Shown here in pieces: positions 56,261 to 64,000 of a stretch of 64,000 nt of DNA. The translations under genes were made by a program, and so were the position numbers. The DNA comes from Candidatus Ligilactobacillus excrementigallinarum. GTDB taxonomy: Bacteria; Bacillota; Bacilli; Lactobacillales; Lactobacillaceae. The notes under the pieces were generated by a model, which searched no databases, had not been told where the DNA came from, and saw only the letters and a program-made list of their open reading frames with translations. The stretch is from NCBI GenBank assembly GCA_019114385.1, contig DXFP01000053.1:1-64000 (forward strand), read 5' to 3'. Positions within the stretch are counted from its first letter, which is position 1. Each line of letters starts with the position of its first letter.

Positions 56261-57481
56261 ATGAAAAAGATATTAAATAAGTGGAAAGAGAAAGTGAAAT
56301 ACTTTGACTGGATGCTTTTTATTCCATACATTGTATTATGTTGTGTAGGAATTGTAATGGTTTATTCAGCAAGTTCAATTAACTTATCATATGTTGGTGA
56401 AAATACCGCTTCATATATGATTAAACAGTTGTTATATGTTGTTCTGGGAATAGTATTACTGTTCTTTTTTTCTCATATTTCAACTAAGGTCTGGACTAAT
56501 AAAATTTTATTGCTTAGTGGAGCAGTAATTATTGGATTTTTGCTGTTTATTGCGAAATATTTTACTAATTCAATTAATGGGGCCAATGGTTGGATTCAAT
56601 TAGGGGCATTTAGTTTGCAACCTTCTGAATTTTGTAAATTATTTTTAGTGTTATTCTGTTCATATGTTTTTGCCAATTGGTATCACAGACGGCAGCAGGA
56701 TTTGAAAATTACTAATAAATTTCAACCATATTTTGTAATTGGTTTATTGTTGTTTTTAGTTTTATTTGAACCAGATACAGGTGGATTTATGATTAACTTT
56801 GCAATTGTGTTGATCATTTATTTGACGTCACGGATTCCTGAAGACGGTTGGTTATATCGTAAAAAAGGCATCCGGTTATCTAATACAACAGTATTACTTT
56901 TATGGATTGCAACGTTTATTATTTTATTGCAAGTTCCACGACTCCCATTTATTCAAAAAATGGGCGATAAATTTTACCAAATTGCACGTTTTACTGCTTT
57001 TTATGCTCCATTTAAACATGCACAAAGCACAGGTCGTCAACTAGTAAATTCATATTATGCCATAAGCAATGGTGGATTATTTGGCTTAGGATTAGGAAAT
57101 AGTATTGAAAAACGGGGGTATTTGCCAGAACCATATACAGACTTTATTTTATCAGTAACTACAGAAGAATTAGGAGTAATTCTAACGACTTGTATACTGT
57201 TATTATTGTTATTTATTATGTTAAGAATTTTCTTAATTGGAGTTCGTGCAAATAACTTATATGATCGATTAGTTTGTTATGGTGTTGGTACTTTTATGTT
57301 TGTTGAATCATTATTTAATATAGGTGCTGTGATTGGATTATTACCAATTACAGGAGTTACCTTACCATTTATTTCATATGGTGGATCAAGTATGTTCGTC
57401 CTTTCGATGGCTTTAGGACTTGTAATGGGAATTTCAGCAAACCAGAAACGACATTTAGAAAAGAGTCCTTTAGATGATTGA
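56261..57481 (+). CDS. ftsW: SEDS peptidoglycan polymerase FtsW (FtsW/RodA family)
   Basis: GIVMVYSASS, GLGLGNSIEKRGYLPEPYTDFILSVTTEELG. Confidence 0.88.
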   Translation: MKKILNKWKEKVKYFDWMLFIPYIVLCCVGIVMVYSASSINLSYVGENTASYMIKQLLYVVLGIVLLFFFSHISTKVWTNKILLLSGAVIIGFLLFIAKYFTNSINGANGWIQLGAFSLQPSEFCKLFLVLFCSYVFANWYHRRQQDLKITNKFQPYFVIGLLLFLVLFEPDTGGFMINFAIVLIIYLTSRIPEDGWLYRKKGIRLSNTTVLLLWIATFIILLQVPRLPFIQKMGDKFYQIARFTAFYAPFKHAQSTGRQLVNSYYAISNGGLFGLGLGNSIEKRGYLPEPYTDFILSVTTEELGVILTTCILLLLLFIMLRIFLIGVRANNLYDRLVCYGVGTFMFVESLFNIGAVIGLLPITGVTLPFISYGGSSMFVLSMALGLVMGISANQKRHLEKSPLDD

Positions 57482-57791
57482 AAATGAAAAATTTGAAATG
57501 ACAGCACGGCAAGGAGTAATCGTATATTTATATCGATTACGTCAGAGTCGTCAATTAAGAAAATTTGGTCAAATTGAGTATGTGTCAAAGCGTATGAAGT
57601 ATGTTGTCCTTTATATGAACCAAGATCAAATTGAGCAAAATATTGCCAAAATTAAAAAAATGCGAAATGTGCGAAAAGTCCAATTATCGTATCGACCTTT
57701 TTTAAGAACTGATTATGCTTCTTCAGAAGACGGGTATAAATTAACTGAAGAAGATAAAGAAAAATTTAAGAAAACAAAGAGTGAGTCATAA
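57474..57791 (+). CDS. YlbG family protein (DUF2129)
   Basis: RQGVIVYLYRLRQSRQLRKFGQIEYVSKRMKYVVLYMN; before rsmD. Confidence 0.88.
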   Translation: MIENEKFEMTARQGVIVYLYRLRQSRQLRKFGQIEYVSKRMKYVVLYMNQDQIEQNIAKIKKMRNVRKVQLSYRPFLRTDYASSEDGYKLTEEDKEKFKKTKSES

Positions 57792-58345
57792 TGCGGATAA
57801 TTTCAGGAAATTACGGTGGTAGAAGGCTTAAAGCTGTTCCAGGAATGAAAACTAGACCAACTACTGATAAAGTTAAGGAATCAATGTTTAATATAATTGG
57901 TCCATACTTTGATGGTGGAGTTGTCCTTGATTTGTTTGCCGGAAGTGGTGGATTGAGTATTGAAGCAGTATCTAGAGGAGCAGATGTTGCTTACTTGGTT
58001 GATCGTCAGTATCAGGCAATTAAGACAATCAAAGAAAATATCAAAGTAACAAAAGAAGAACAGAAATTTAATGTATTTAAAGCAGATGCAGCAAAAGCGT
58101 TACAAAAATTTAGTCAGCAAAACATTAAGTTTGATTATATTTTTCTCGATCCACCTTATGCGAAACAACAGATAATTGATAATTTGAATAATTTTGTGGA
58201 ATTGGGATTATTAAACCTTAATGCAGTAATTGTTTGCGAAACTGATGAAAATGCACAGTTAGAAGATAATCTTCAAGATTTTGAAATGCTTAAACAAGTC
58301 ACTTATGGTATTACTGTAGTGACAATCTATCGTTATAAGGGGTAA
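57791..58345 (+). CDS. rsmD: 16S rRNA (guanine966-N2)-methyltransferase RsmD
   Basis: MRIISGNYGGRRLKAVPG, DLFAGSGGLSIEAVSRG, FLDPPY. Confidence 0.95.
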   Translation: MRIISGNYGGRRLKAVPGMKTRPTTDKVKESMFNIIGPYFDGGVVLDLFAGSGGLSIEAVSRGADVAYLVDRQYQAIKTIKENIKVTKEEQKFNVFKADAAKALQKFSQQNIKFDYIFLDPPYAKQQIIDNLNNFVELGLLNLNAVIVCETDENAQLEDNLQDFEMLKQVTYGITVVTIYRYKG

Positions 58346-58350
58346 TTAAC

Positions 58351-58839
58351 GTGAATGCAATTTTTCCGGGAAGTTTTGATCCATTAACAAAGGGACATTA
58401 TGATTTAATTTATCGTGCTAGTCGAATTATGGATCATTTAACTGTGGCAGTGATGACAAATACTTCTAAAAAAGCATTATTTACTACAGATGAAAAAGTA
58501 AAAATAATTAAAGATGCAGTTGCTGAATTAAATAACGTGGATGTGATTGCTGTTGAAAAAGGGCTAACTGTTGACTTAGCACAAAAATTAAATGCAACGG
58601 TGATTATCCGAGGAGTTAGGGACACAGAAGACTTTGAATTTGAGAAAAAAATTGCAAATTTAAATCGAAAATTAAATTCAGAGATTGAGACGCTTTTACT
58701 TTCATCTTCACCTGAATTTGAAGCAATTTCGTCTTCAATGATTAAAGAAATTGCGAAATTTGGCGGTGATGTTTCACAATTTGTGAATCCAACAGTACAG
58801 CATTTAATTGAGGAAAAAATAAATGAAAAAGAAAACTAA
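58351..58839 (+). CDS. coaD: Phosphopantetheine adenylyltransferase
   Basis: AIFPGSFDPLTKGHYDLI. Confidence 0.96.
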   Translation: MNAIFPGSFDPLTKGHYDLIYRASRIMDHLTVAVMTNTSKKALFTTDEKVKIIKDAVAELNNVDVIAVEKGLTVDLAQKLNATVIIRGVRDTEDFEFEKKIANLNRKLNSEIETLLLSSSPEFEAISSSMIKEIAKFGGDVSQFVNPTVQHLIEEKINEKEN

Positions 58840-59866
58840 AAAATTTATTATTTTAATAGTTGTCTCAGTATTGATTTTTTTAAGTGTATTTTTACCATTA
58901 CCATACTACATTGAGTTACCAGGATCTGCAGAAAATATTTCACAATATATTAAGGTTGAAAAACAATCAAAGAAGCATCAAAAAGGTGAATTAATGTTAG
59001 TTTATATTCGTGAACTGCACGCAACGCCTTTAACATATGCGATGAGTTATTTGAATCCATTTGCTCAACGAGATAGTGCAAAAAATTTATATCAAGGAAA
59101 TACAGAAGATGATTATCAAAAAATTCAACAGTATTATATGCAAGATGCGATAAATGAAGCAGAATATGTTGCATTTAAAGCTGCAAATAAAAAGATTTCA
59201 CGAAAATATTTAGGATTATATGTGATGTCAGTGATGCCTAATTCTAGTTTTAAAGGAAAGCTAAAAGTGGGTGATACGGTTGAATCTGTAAATGGTAAAC
59301 ATTTTGATGATTCTCAAGGGTATACATCATATATTAAATCGTTGCCTAAAAATTCTAAAATTACAATTGGTGTTCAAAGTGGAAAGAAACACTTAAAGTT
59401 AACTGGAACAACTCAAAAATTAGTTGGAACAAATCAATATGGAATTGGAATAACTCTGGCAGATCGAACTGAAGTAAAACCATCTGAAAAAATTAAAGCG
59501 GATATGGACGGAATTGAAGGCCCTTCAGCAGGATTAATGATGTCGTTACAAATTTATGATGATTTAACCAATCATAATTTGCTTAAGGGACGTAAAATTG
59601 CTGGTACTGGAACCATTAATGCACAAGGACAAGTTGGAGACATTGGTGGTGCAGATAAAAAGGTCGTAGCAGCTTCAAATGCCAAAGCGACGGTATTCTT
59701 TGTTCCCAATAATCCAATTCCAAAAGAAGTAAAACAAGCATATCCAGATTTAAAGACTAATTATCAAGAAGCAAAAGAAGCTGCTAAAAAAATTCATACA
59801 AAAATGAAGATTGTTCCTGTAAGGACATTTAATGATGCTGTAAAGTACTTAGAAAATACAAATTAG
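58823..59866 (+). CDS. PDZ/Lon-type serine protease (YlbL/SepM family)
   Basis: N-terminal TM, PDZ, GIEGPSAGLMMSLQIYD catalytic Ser; ATG at 58823 overlaps coaD. Confidence 0.9.
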   Translation: MKKKTKKFIILIVVSVLIFLSVFLPLPYYIELPGSAENISQYIKVEKQSKKHQKGELMLVYIRELHATPLTYAMSYLNPFAQRDSAKNLYQGNTEDDYQKIQQYYMQDAINEAEYVAFKAANKKISRKYLGLYVMSVMPNSSFKGKLKVGDTVESVNGKHFDDSQGYTSYIKSLPKNSKITIGVQSGKKHLKLTGTTQKLVGTNQYGIGITLADRTEVKPSEKIKADMDGIEGPSAGLMMSLQIYDDLTNHNLLKGRKIAGTGTINAQGQVGDIGGADKKVVAASNAKATVFFVPNNPIPKEVKQAYPDLKTNYQEAKEAAKKIHTKMKIVPVRTFNDAVKYLENTN

Positions 59867-59895
59867 CATTTTGTTAATAGTGCTGTTGGAATAAT

Positions 59896-60038
59896 AAGAA
59901 GTTGGACGTAGTTCCAGCTTTTTTTAATACCCGCATTATCGAAACTCTAAAATAAACGAGTATATTTGTAAATTAAAACCATAGGAATCTATATTTTATG
60001 ATTCATTTGATTTTTATTACAGTATGCTCGTTTTTTGT
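59896..60038 (+). repeat. Copy 11 of dispersed intergenic repeat
   Basis: AAACGAGTAT (59954-59963)/ATGCTCGTTT (60024-60033, one G-U); hairpin agaagttggacgtagttccagctttttt. Confidence 0.8.
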
Positions 60039-60130
60039 ATTTGATCAGAATTTATTATTTTTGAAAAATGTATTAAATAATAAATATTTTTCGTATATAT
60101 AAGTGTGGACAACGTAAAGGAGGGAAAAAG

Positions 60131-60826
60131 ATGTTTGATAATTTAAGAGATTTTTGGGAAGATAATCGAACCAAAATTATCATTATTAGTTTAGTCGGTG
60201 CAATTGCGGTCTGCTTATTTGTTCCATTTGGTAAGCAATCTCAAGTAGAAGAAACTCAACAAGCATCGTCTTTTGAGATAAATTCAACTAGTAAGTACAG
60301 CACTCAAGAAGTAAGTTCAGCCTTTAGTATAAATAACAATGGTAACTTATATGTAGATATTAAAGGCGCAGTTAATCATCCGGGAGCATACCAAATGAAT
60401 GATAATCAACGTGTAGGAGATGTGATTGAAAAAGCGGGTGGATTAACTTCAAATGCTGATTTAAATCGAGTAAATTTAGCTCAAAAATTAAATGATCAAA
60501 TGATAATTTATGTTCCACGTAAAGGAGAAACAATTCCAATTTCTCTTAATTCACAGCAGACGCAAAATAATAATCCAAGTAATTCTACGGAAGCGACTGT
60601 AAATTCAAATGCAGAACAACATGCATCTTCAATCGGAAAAATAAATCTAAATACAGCAACATTGGATCAATTACAACAATTAGATGGAGTGGGCGAGAAA
60701 AAAGCACAGAAAATTATTGATTATCGTCAACAACATAACGGATTTAAACAAATCGATGAGTTAAAAAATGTAGATGGAATTGGTGATAAAAGTTTTGAAA
60801 AATTGTCATCTCAAGTTTGTGTTTAA
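60131..60826 (+). CDS. comEA: Competence DNA receptor ComEA
   Basis: N-terminal TM, SLBB domain, C-terminal helix-hairpin-helix INLNTATLDQLQQLDGVGEKKAQKI. Confidence 0.94.
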   Translation: MFDNLRDFWEDNRTKIIIISLVGAIAVCLFVPFGKQSQVEETQQASSFEINSTSKYSTQEVSSAFSINNNGNLYVDIKGAVNHPGAYQMNDNQRVGDVIEKAGGLTSNADLNRVNLAQKLNDQMIIYVPRKGETIPISLNSQQTQNNNPSNSTEATVNSNAEQHASSIGKINLNTATLDQLQQLDGVGEKKAQKIIDYRQQHNGFKQIDELKNVDGIGDKSFEKLSSQVCV

Positions 60827-60902
60827 AATTTTTGTTATACTTGATTTAAGTTAGATTAAAAATTTTGTGAATAAGAAATCATTACAACTGGGGATGAATA
60901 TT

Positions 60903-61391
60903 ATGAGTAATAAAGAAAAAAGAATTCCATGGAATCAGTATTTTATGTCGCAAGCAATTTTACTTTCAATGCGCGGTACATGCAAACGATTATCCGTTGG
61001 AGCAATTTTAGTAAGAGACGATCGCATTATTGCAGGCGGTTATAACGGTTCTGTATCAGGAGATGTTCATTGCTTAGATGAAGGCTGTTATGTAGTCGAT
61101 GGACACTGTTTAAGAACTATTCATGCAGAAATGAATGCAATTTTACAATGTGCAAAATTTGGAATTGCTACGGATGGAGCAGAAATATATGTTACTGATT
61201 TTCCTTGTTTGCAATGCACAAAAATGCTTTTGCAAGCAGGAATTAAGAAAATATATTATTTAAGAAATTATCATAATAATCCATATGCCGTTTCATTATT
61301 AAAAAAGAAAAATGTTGATACTGTTCAAGTTAAAATTGATCCAAAATATTTAGATTCTGTTGTAAAAGTTGCTGAAGAAAATCAATCATAG
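60903..61391 (+). CDS. comEB: ComEB / dCMP deaminase family protein
   Basis: HAEMNAILQ, PCLQCTKML zinc deaminase; ATG after GGGGATG; ORF track start 60867. Confidence 0.92.
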   Translation: MSNKEKRIPWNQYFMSQAILLSMRGTCKRLSVGAILVRDDRIIAGGYNGSVSGDVHCLDEGCYVVDGHCLRTIHAEMNAILQCAKFGIATDGAEIYVTDFPCLQCTKMLLQAGIKKIYYLRNYHNNPYAVSLLKKKNVDTVQVKIDPKYLDSVVKVAEENQS

Positions 61392-63670
61392 TGCGTAAAT
61401 ACTATTTATTATTTACTGCATTTGAATGTATACTAATTAATTATTTGCTGATTAATCCTCAAAATTGGATTGTATTAGCAGTTACTTTTTTATATATTTT
61501 ACGAGTTCAGACATTAGGAATAAAAAAATTAAAATATTTTTTAATTATATTTGGAATAATTTGGTATGGATTTCAATCGAATTATAATTATAAGATTTTT
61601 CAAAAAGATAATTTTAATAATCAAAATCAAATTACAAATATCACAGTAAGAGTTTTTCCTGATCAAATTGATCAAACAAATAGGATATATAAATTTATTG
61701 GAACAAAAATTGATAATGGAGAAAAAGTTCAAGTAAGCTATCAACCATTGCATTCTGATGATTTGGCTAAAATAACAAAGAGTAAAAAAGCAAAAGTAAT
61801 TGAAATCCAAGGAAAAGAAACTCAGCCAGAATTGCCAACTAATGAAAATCAATTTAATTATCGCAATTATTTACTAAGTAAAAACATAAGGCAAATAATT
61901 TATGCAAAAAAATGTTATGTAAAAAATATATCAGGTGAAAGTCTTTTTGATAAAATGCTTGAGTATTTTCATAGTTTGAGACAGAATCTTGCTGAATATT
62001 TTACCTCATTACCTACATGTTTAAGAAATTATTGTAATGCATTGATTTTGGGCAAAATTACAGATGATTTTCATGATACTAGTGAAAATATCAAGCATTT
62101 AGGATTATTATATTTATTTTGTTTATCAGGAATGCATGTATTTTTTATCAAAAAATATTTTAATGAATTTTTGGAGCTATTTTGTATTACACAAGAAACA
62201 ATTAATTTAGTTTTACTTTGCATTTTACCCGTTTATTGCATTTTAGGTGGAAATAATTTAAGTCTAAGCAGAGCAATTTGGATGATTTGGGTTGGAATCT
62301 TTTCTTCGTTTATTCTAAAAAATCAATTTTCTGGAATAGAATGTTGGAGTATTACGGTAATTATTTACCTAATATTATATCCAGCGATGTTTTTATCCTT
62401 AGGTGCGAAATTGAGTTATTTGTTAACTTTTATTTTATTGTGTCAACGTGATCAAAATAATTTTATGCTAAGTTTTAAGTTAAATAATTATAGTGTTCCA
62501 TTAATTTTAAATAGTACATTTCAGTGGAATATACTTACTGTTTTTTATTCAGTAATTATTGGTGAATTATTTGAGAAAGTGATTTTTCCGGCCACATTAA
62601 TAGGTGCAACTTGCATCTGGTTCAATTCACTTTGTAACTGGCTATTAAAGATTTGTGATTCGATTTTTAATCAACTTGCACAATTAAATACAATAATCAC
62701 ATTTGGTAAATTACCAATGATATTTTGTATCATCATTTTAATTTTGTTTTTTCAATTAGAAAATAATGTTCATAAAAAAGTTAAATGGATGCTGATTATT
62801 TTAATTTATACAGGTAACTATGCATATATTCATTTTCCTTTAAGTAGTGAAGTTGTCTATTTTGATATAGGCCAAGGAGATAGTACATTAATTAGAACAA
62901 AATTCAATCAAGATGTTGTTTTAATTGATACTGGCGGTAAAGTTAATTTTGGAAAGCAAAAGCAGACAAAGGGTACTACAATGGGAGAATCCGTGATTGC
63001 AAATTACCTATTAAGTAAGGGAATTGATCAAATAGACGGGTTATACTTAACTCATCAAGATACAGATCATGTAGGGTATTTTCCAAGTATTGGCCGAGAA
63101 ATTCATTATAAGAAAATCTATGTGCCTGCTGGAATGGAAAATTTAGTTAGTTTTCAAGCAAGATTAGCGCAAATATATTCGCAAAGACCTATAGTTGTTC
63201 CACTTACTAATCAAATTTCTGCAGAAAATGGACTACAAATTTTACATCCTTTTAATGCAGGAAAAGGAACAAATAAAGATTCACTTGTTTTGTTGAAGAA
63301 AATAAATGATTTTACATTTTTATTTACAGGTGACTTAGATCAAGAAGGCGAGTTGCAAGTTTTAGAACACTATCCAATGTTAAGAACCGATTTTTTCAAA
63401 GTAGGTCACCATGGGAGTAAAACGGCTACAAATCCTAATTTTGTAAGTCACCTTCATCCCAAATTTGCGATTATTTCTGCTGGAAGGCATAATCGATTTC
63501 ATCATCCAAATCAAGAAACATTACAAACATTAAATCAATATCAAATTCCATATTTATTAACTGCGAAAGATGGTATGATTAAGATATCAGTTTATCGAAA
63601 TCGATATCAAATAACTAATGGAGGAAATGCTTTTGGATGTACAAGAAGCGATTCAAAAGATAAAAGATAG
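61391..63670 (+). CDS. comEC: DNA internalization channel ComEC/Rec2
   Basis: Competence domain plus VYFDIGQGDSTLIRT, THQDTDHVGY metallo-beta-lactamase-like domain. Confidence 0.94.
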   Translation: MRKYYLLFTAFECILINYLLINPQNWIVLAVTFLYILRVQTLGIKKLKYFLIIFGIIWYGFQSNYNYKIFQKDNFNNQNQITNITVRVFPDQIDQTNRIYKFIGTKIDNGEKVQVSYQPLHSDDLAKITKSKKAKVIEIQGKETQPELPTNENQFNYRNYLLSKNIRQIIYAKKCYVKNISGESLFDKMLEYFHSLRQNLAEYFTSLPTCLRNYCNALILGKITDDFHDTSENIKHLGLLYLFCLSGMHVFFIKKYFNEFLELFCITQETINLVLLCILPVYCILGGNNLSLSRAIWMIWVGIFSSFILKNQFSGIECWSITVIIYLILYPAMFLSLGAKLSYLLTFILLCQRDQNNFMLSFKLNNYSVPLILNSTFQWNILTVFYSVIIGELFEKVIFPATLIGATCIWFNSLCNWLLKICDSIFNQLAQLNTIITFGKLPMIFCIIILILFFQLENNVHKKVKWMLIILIYTGNYAYIHFPLSSEVVYFDIGQGDSTLIRTKFNQDVVLIDTGGKVNFGKQKQTKGTTMGESVIANYLLSKGIDQIDGLYLTHQDTDHVGYFPSIGREIHYKKIYVPAGMENLVSFQARLAQIYSQRPIVVPLTNQISAENGLQILHPFNAGKGTNKDSLVLLKKINDFTFLFTGDLDQEGELQVLEHYPMLRTDFFKVGHHGSKTATNPNFVSHLHPKFAIISAGRHNRFHHPNQETLQTLNQYQIPYLLTAKDGMIKISVYRNRYQITNGGNAFGCTRSDSKDKR

Positions 63671-64000
63671 AAAGTTAGCAAATATTTATCTAGTTTTAGG
63701 TGAAGAAGAATATCAAGCAAATGAATTACGAAAAAATTTGCTTAAATTGATTCCGAATGAAGAAAAGGATTTCAATATTGCAGAATATGATATGGAAGAT
63801 GTACCGTTAAGTGATGCTATTAATGATGCAATGTCTGCACCATTTTTTGGAGATATGAAATTAGTCTTTATTAATCATCCGTATTTTTTAACCGGCGAGA
63901 AAAAGAAAACAAAAGTTGAACATGAGTTAACCGAACTGGAATCTTATTTAGAAAGACCTTTAGATACAACAGTACTGGTGATAAATGCATTATATCCAAG
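63627..64000 (+). CDS. holA: DNA polymerase III delta subunit HolA (truncated by window end)
   Basis: MLLDVQEAIQKIKDRKLANIYLVLGEEEYQANELRKNL...; overlaps comEC 3' end; TTG at 63633 is an alternative start with better RBS spacing; not in ORF track. Confidence 0.85.
   Translation, partial: MLLDVQEAIQKIKDRKLANIYLVLGEEEYQANELRKNLLKLIPNEEKDFNIAEYDMEDVPLSDAINDAMSAPFFGDMKLVFINHPYFLTGEKKKTKVEHELTELESYLERPLDTTVLVINALYP

Overview
The window is a low-GC (AT-rich) Lactobacillaceae chromosome segment; the family-level call is inferred from protein character and gene order, and Ligilactobacillus-like is only a guess. About 60 mostly + strand housekeeping genes are present: ezrA, cysteine desulfurase-thiI, T-box-valS, folC, radC, mreBCD-minCD, asnB, a murE/D-Asp-ligase/Asp-racemase module, the dcw cluster (mraZ-rsmH-ftsL-pbpB-mraY-murD-murG-divIB-ftsA-ftsZ-sepF-ylmG-ylmH-divIVA), T-box-ileS, a second cysteine desulfurase-mnmA locus, recD2, rnjA-rpoY, def, typA, ftsW, rsmD-coaD-ylbL, comEA-EB-EC and the 5' end of holA. 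No prophage, CRISPR array, rRNA, tRNA or transposase was recognised. The most notable non-coding signal is a dispersed intergenic repeat family with at least 11 full or partial copies in both orientations. Each copy has a terminator-like hairpin with a usually conserved bulge, and the full copies add a ~120-nt arm. The arm's long stem is kept across copies by compensatory or G-U changes, and the ends look like imperfect terminal inverted repeats, so the family is MITE-like and/or a structured 3'-end module. Other points: a frameshifted TauE/SafE gene, a mreB-mreC leader with competing or interleaved stems, an interleaved inverted-repeat (pseudoknot-like) motif after minD, a three-repeat 10-bp-period MraZ-type operator, and a small DUF4044-like gene absent from the ORF track. 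All calls are by eye; no database search or folding program was run.
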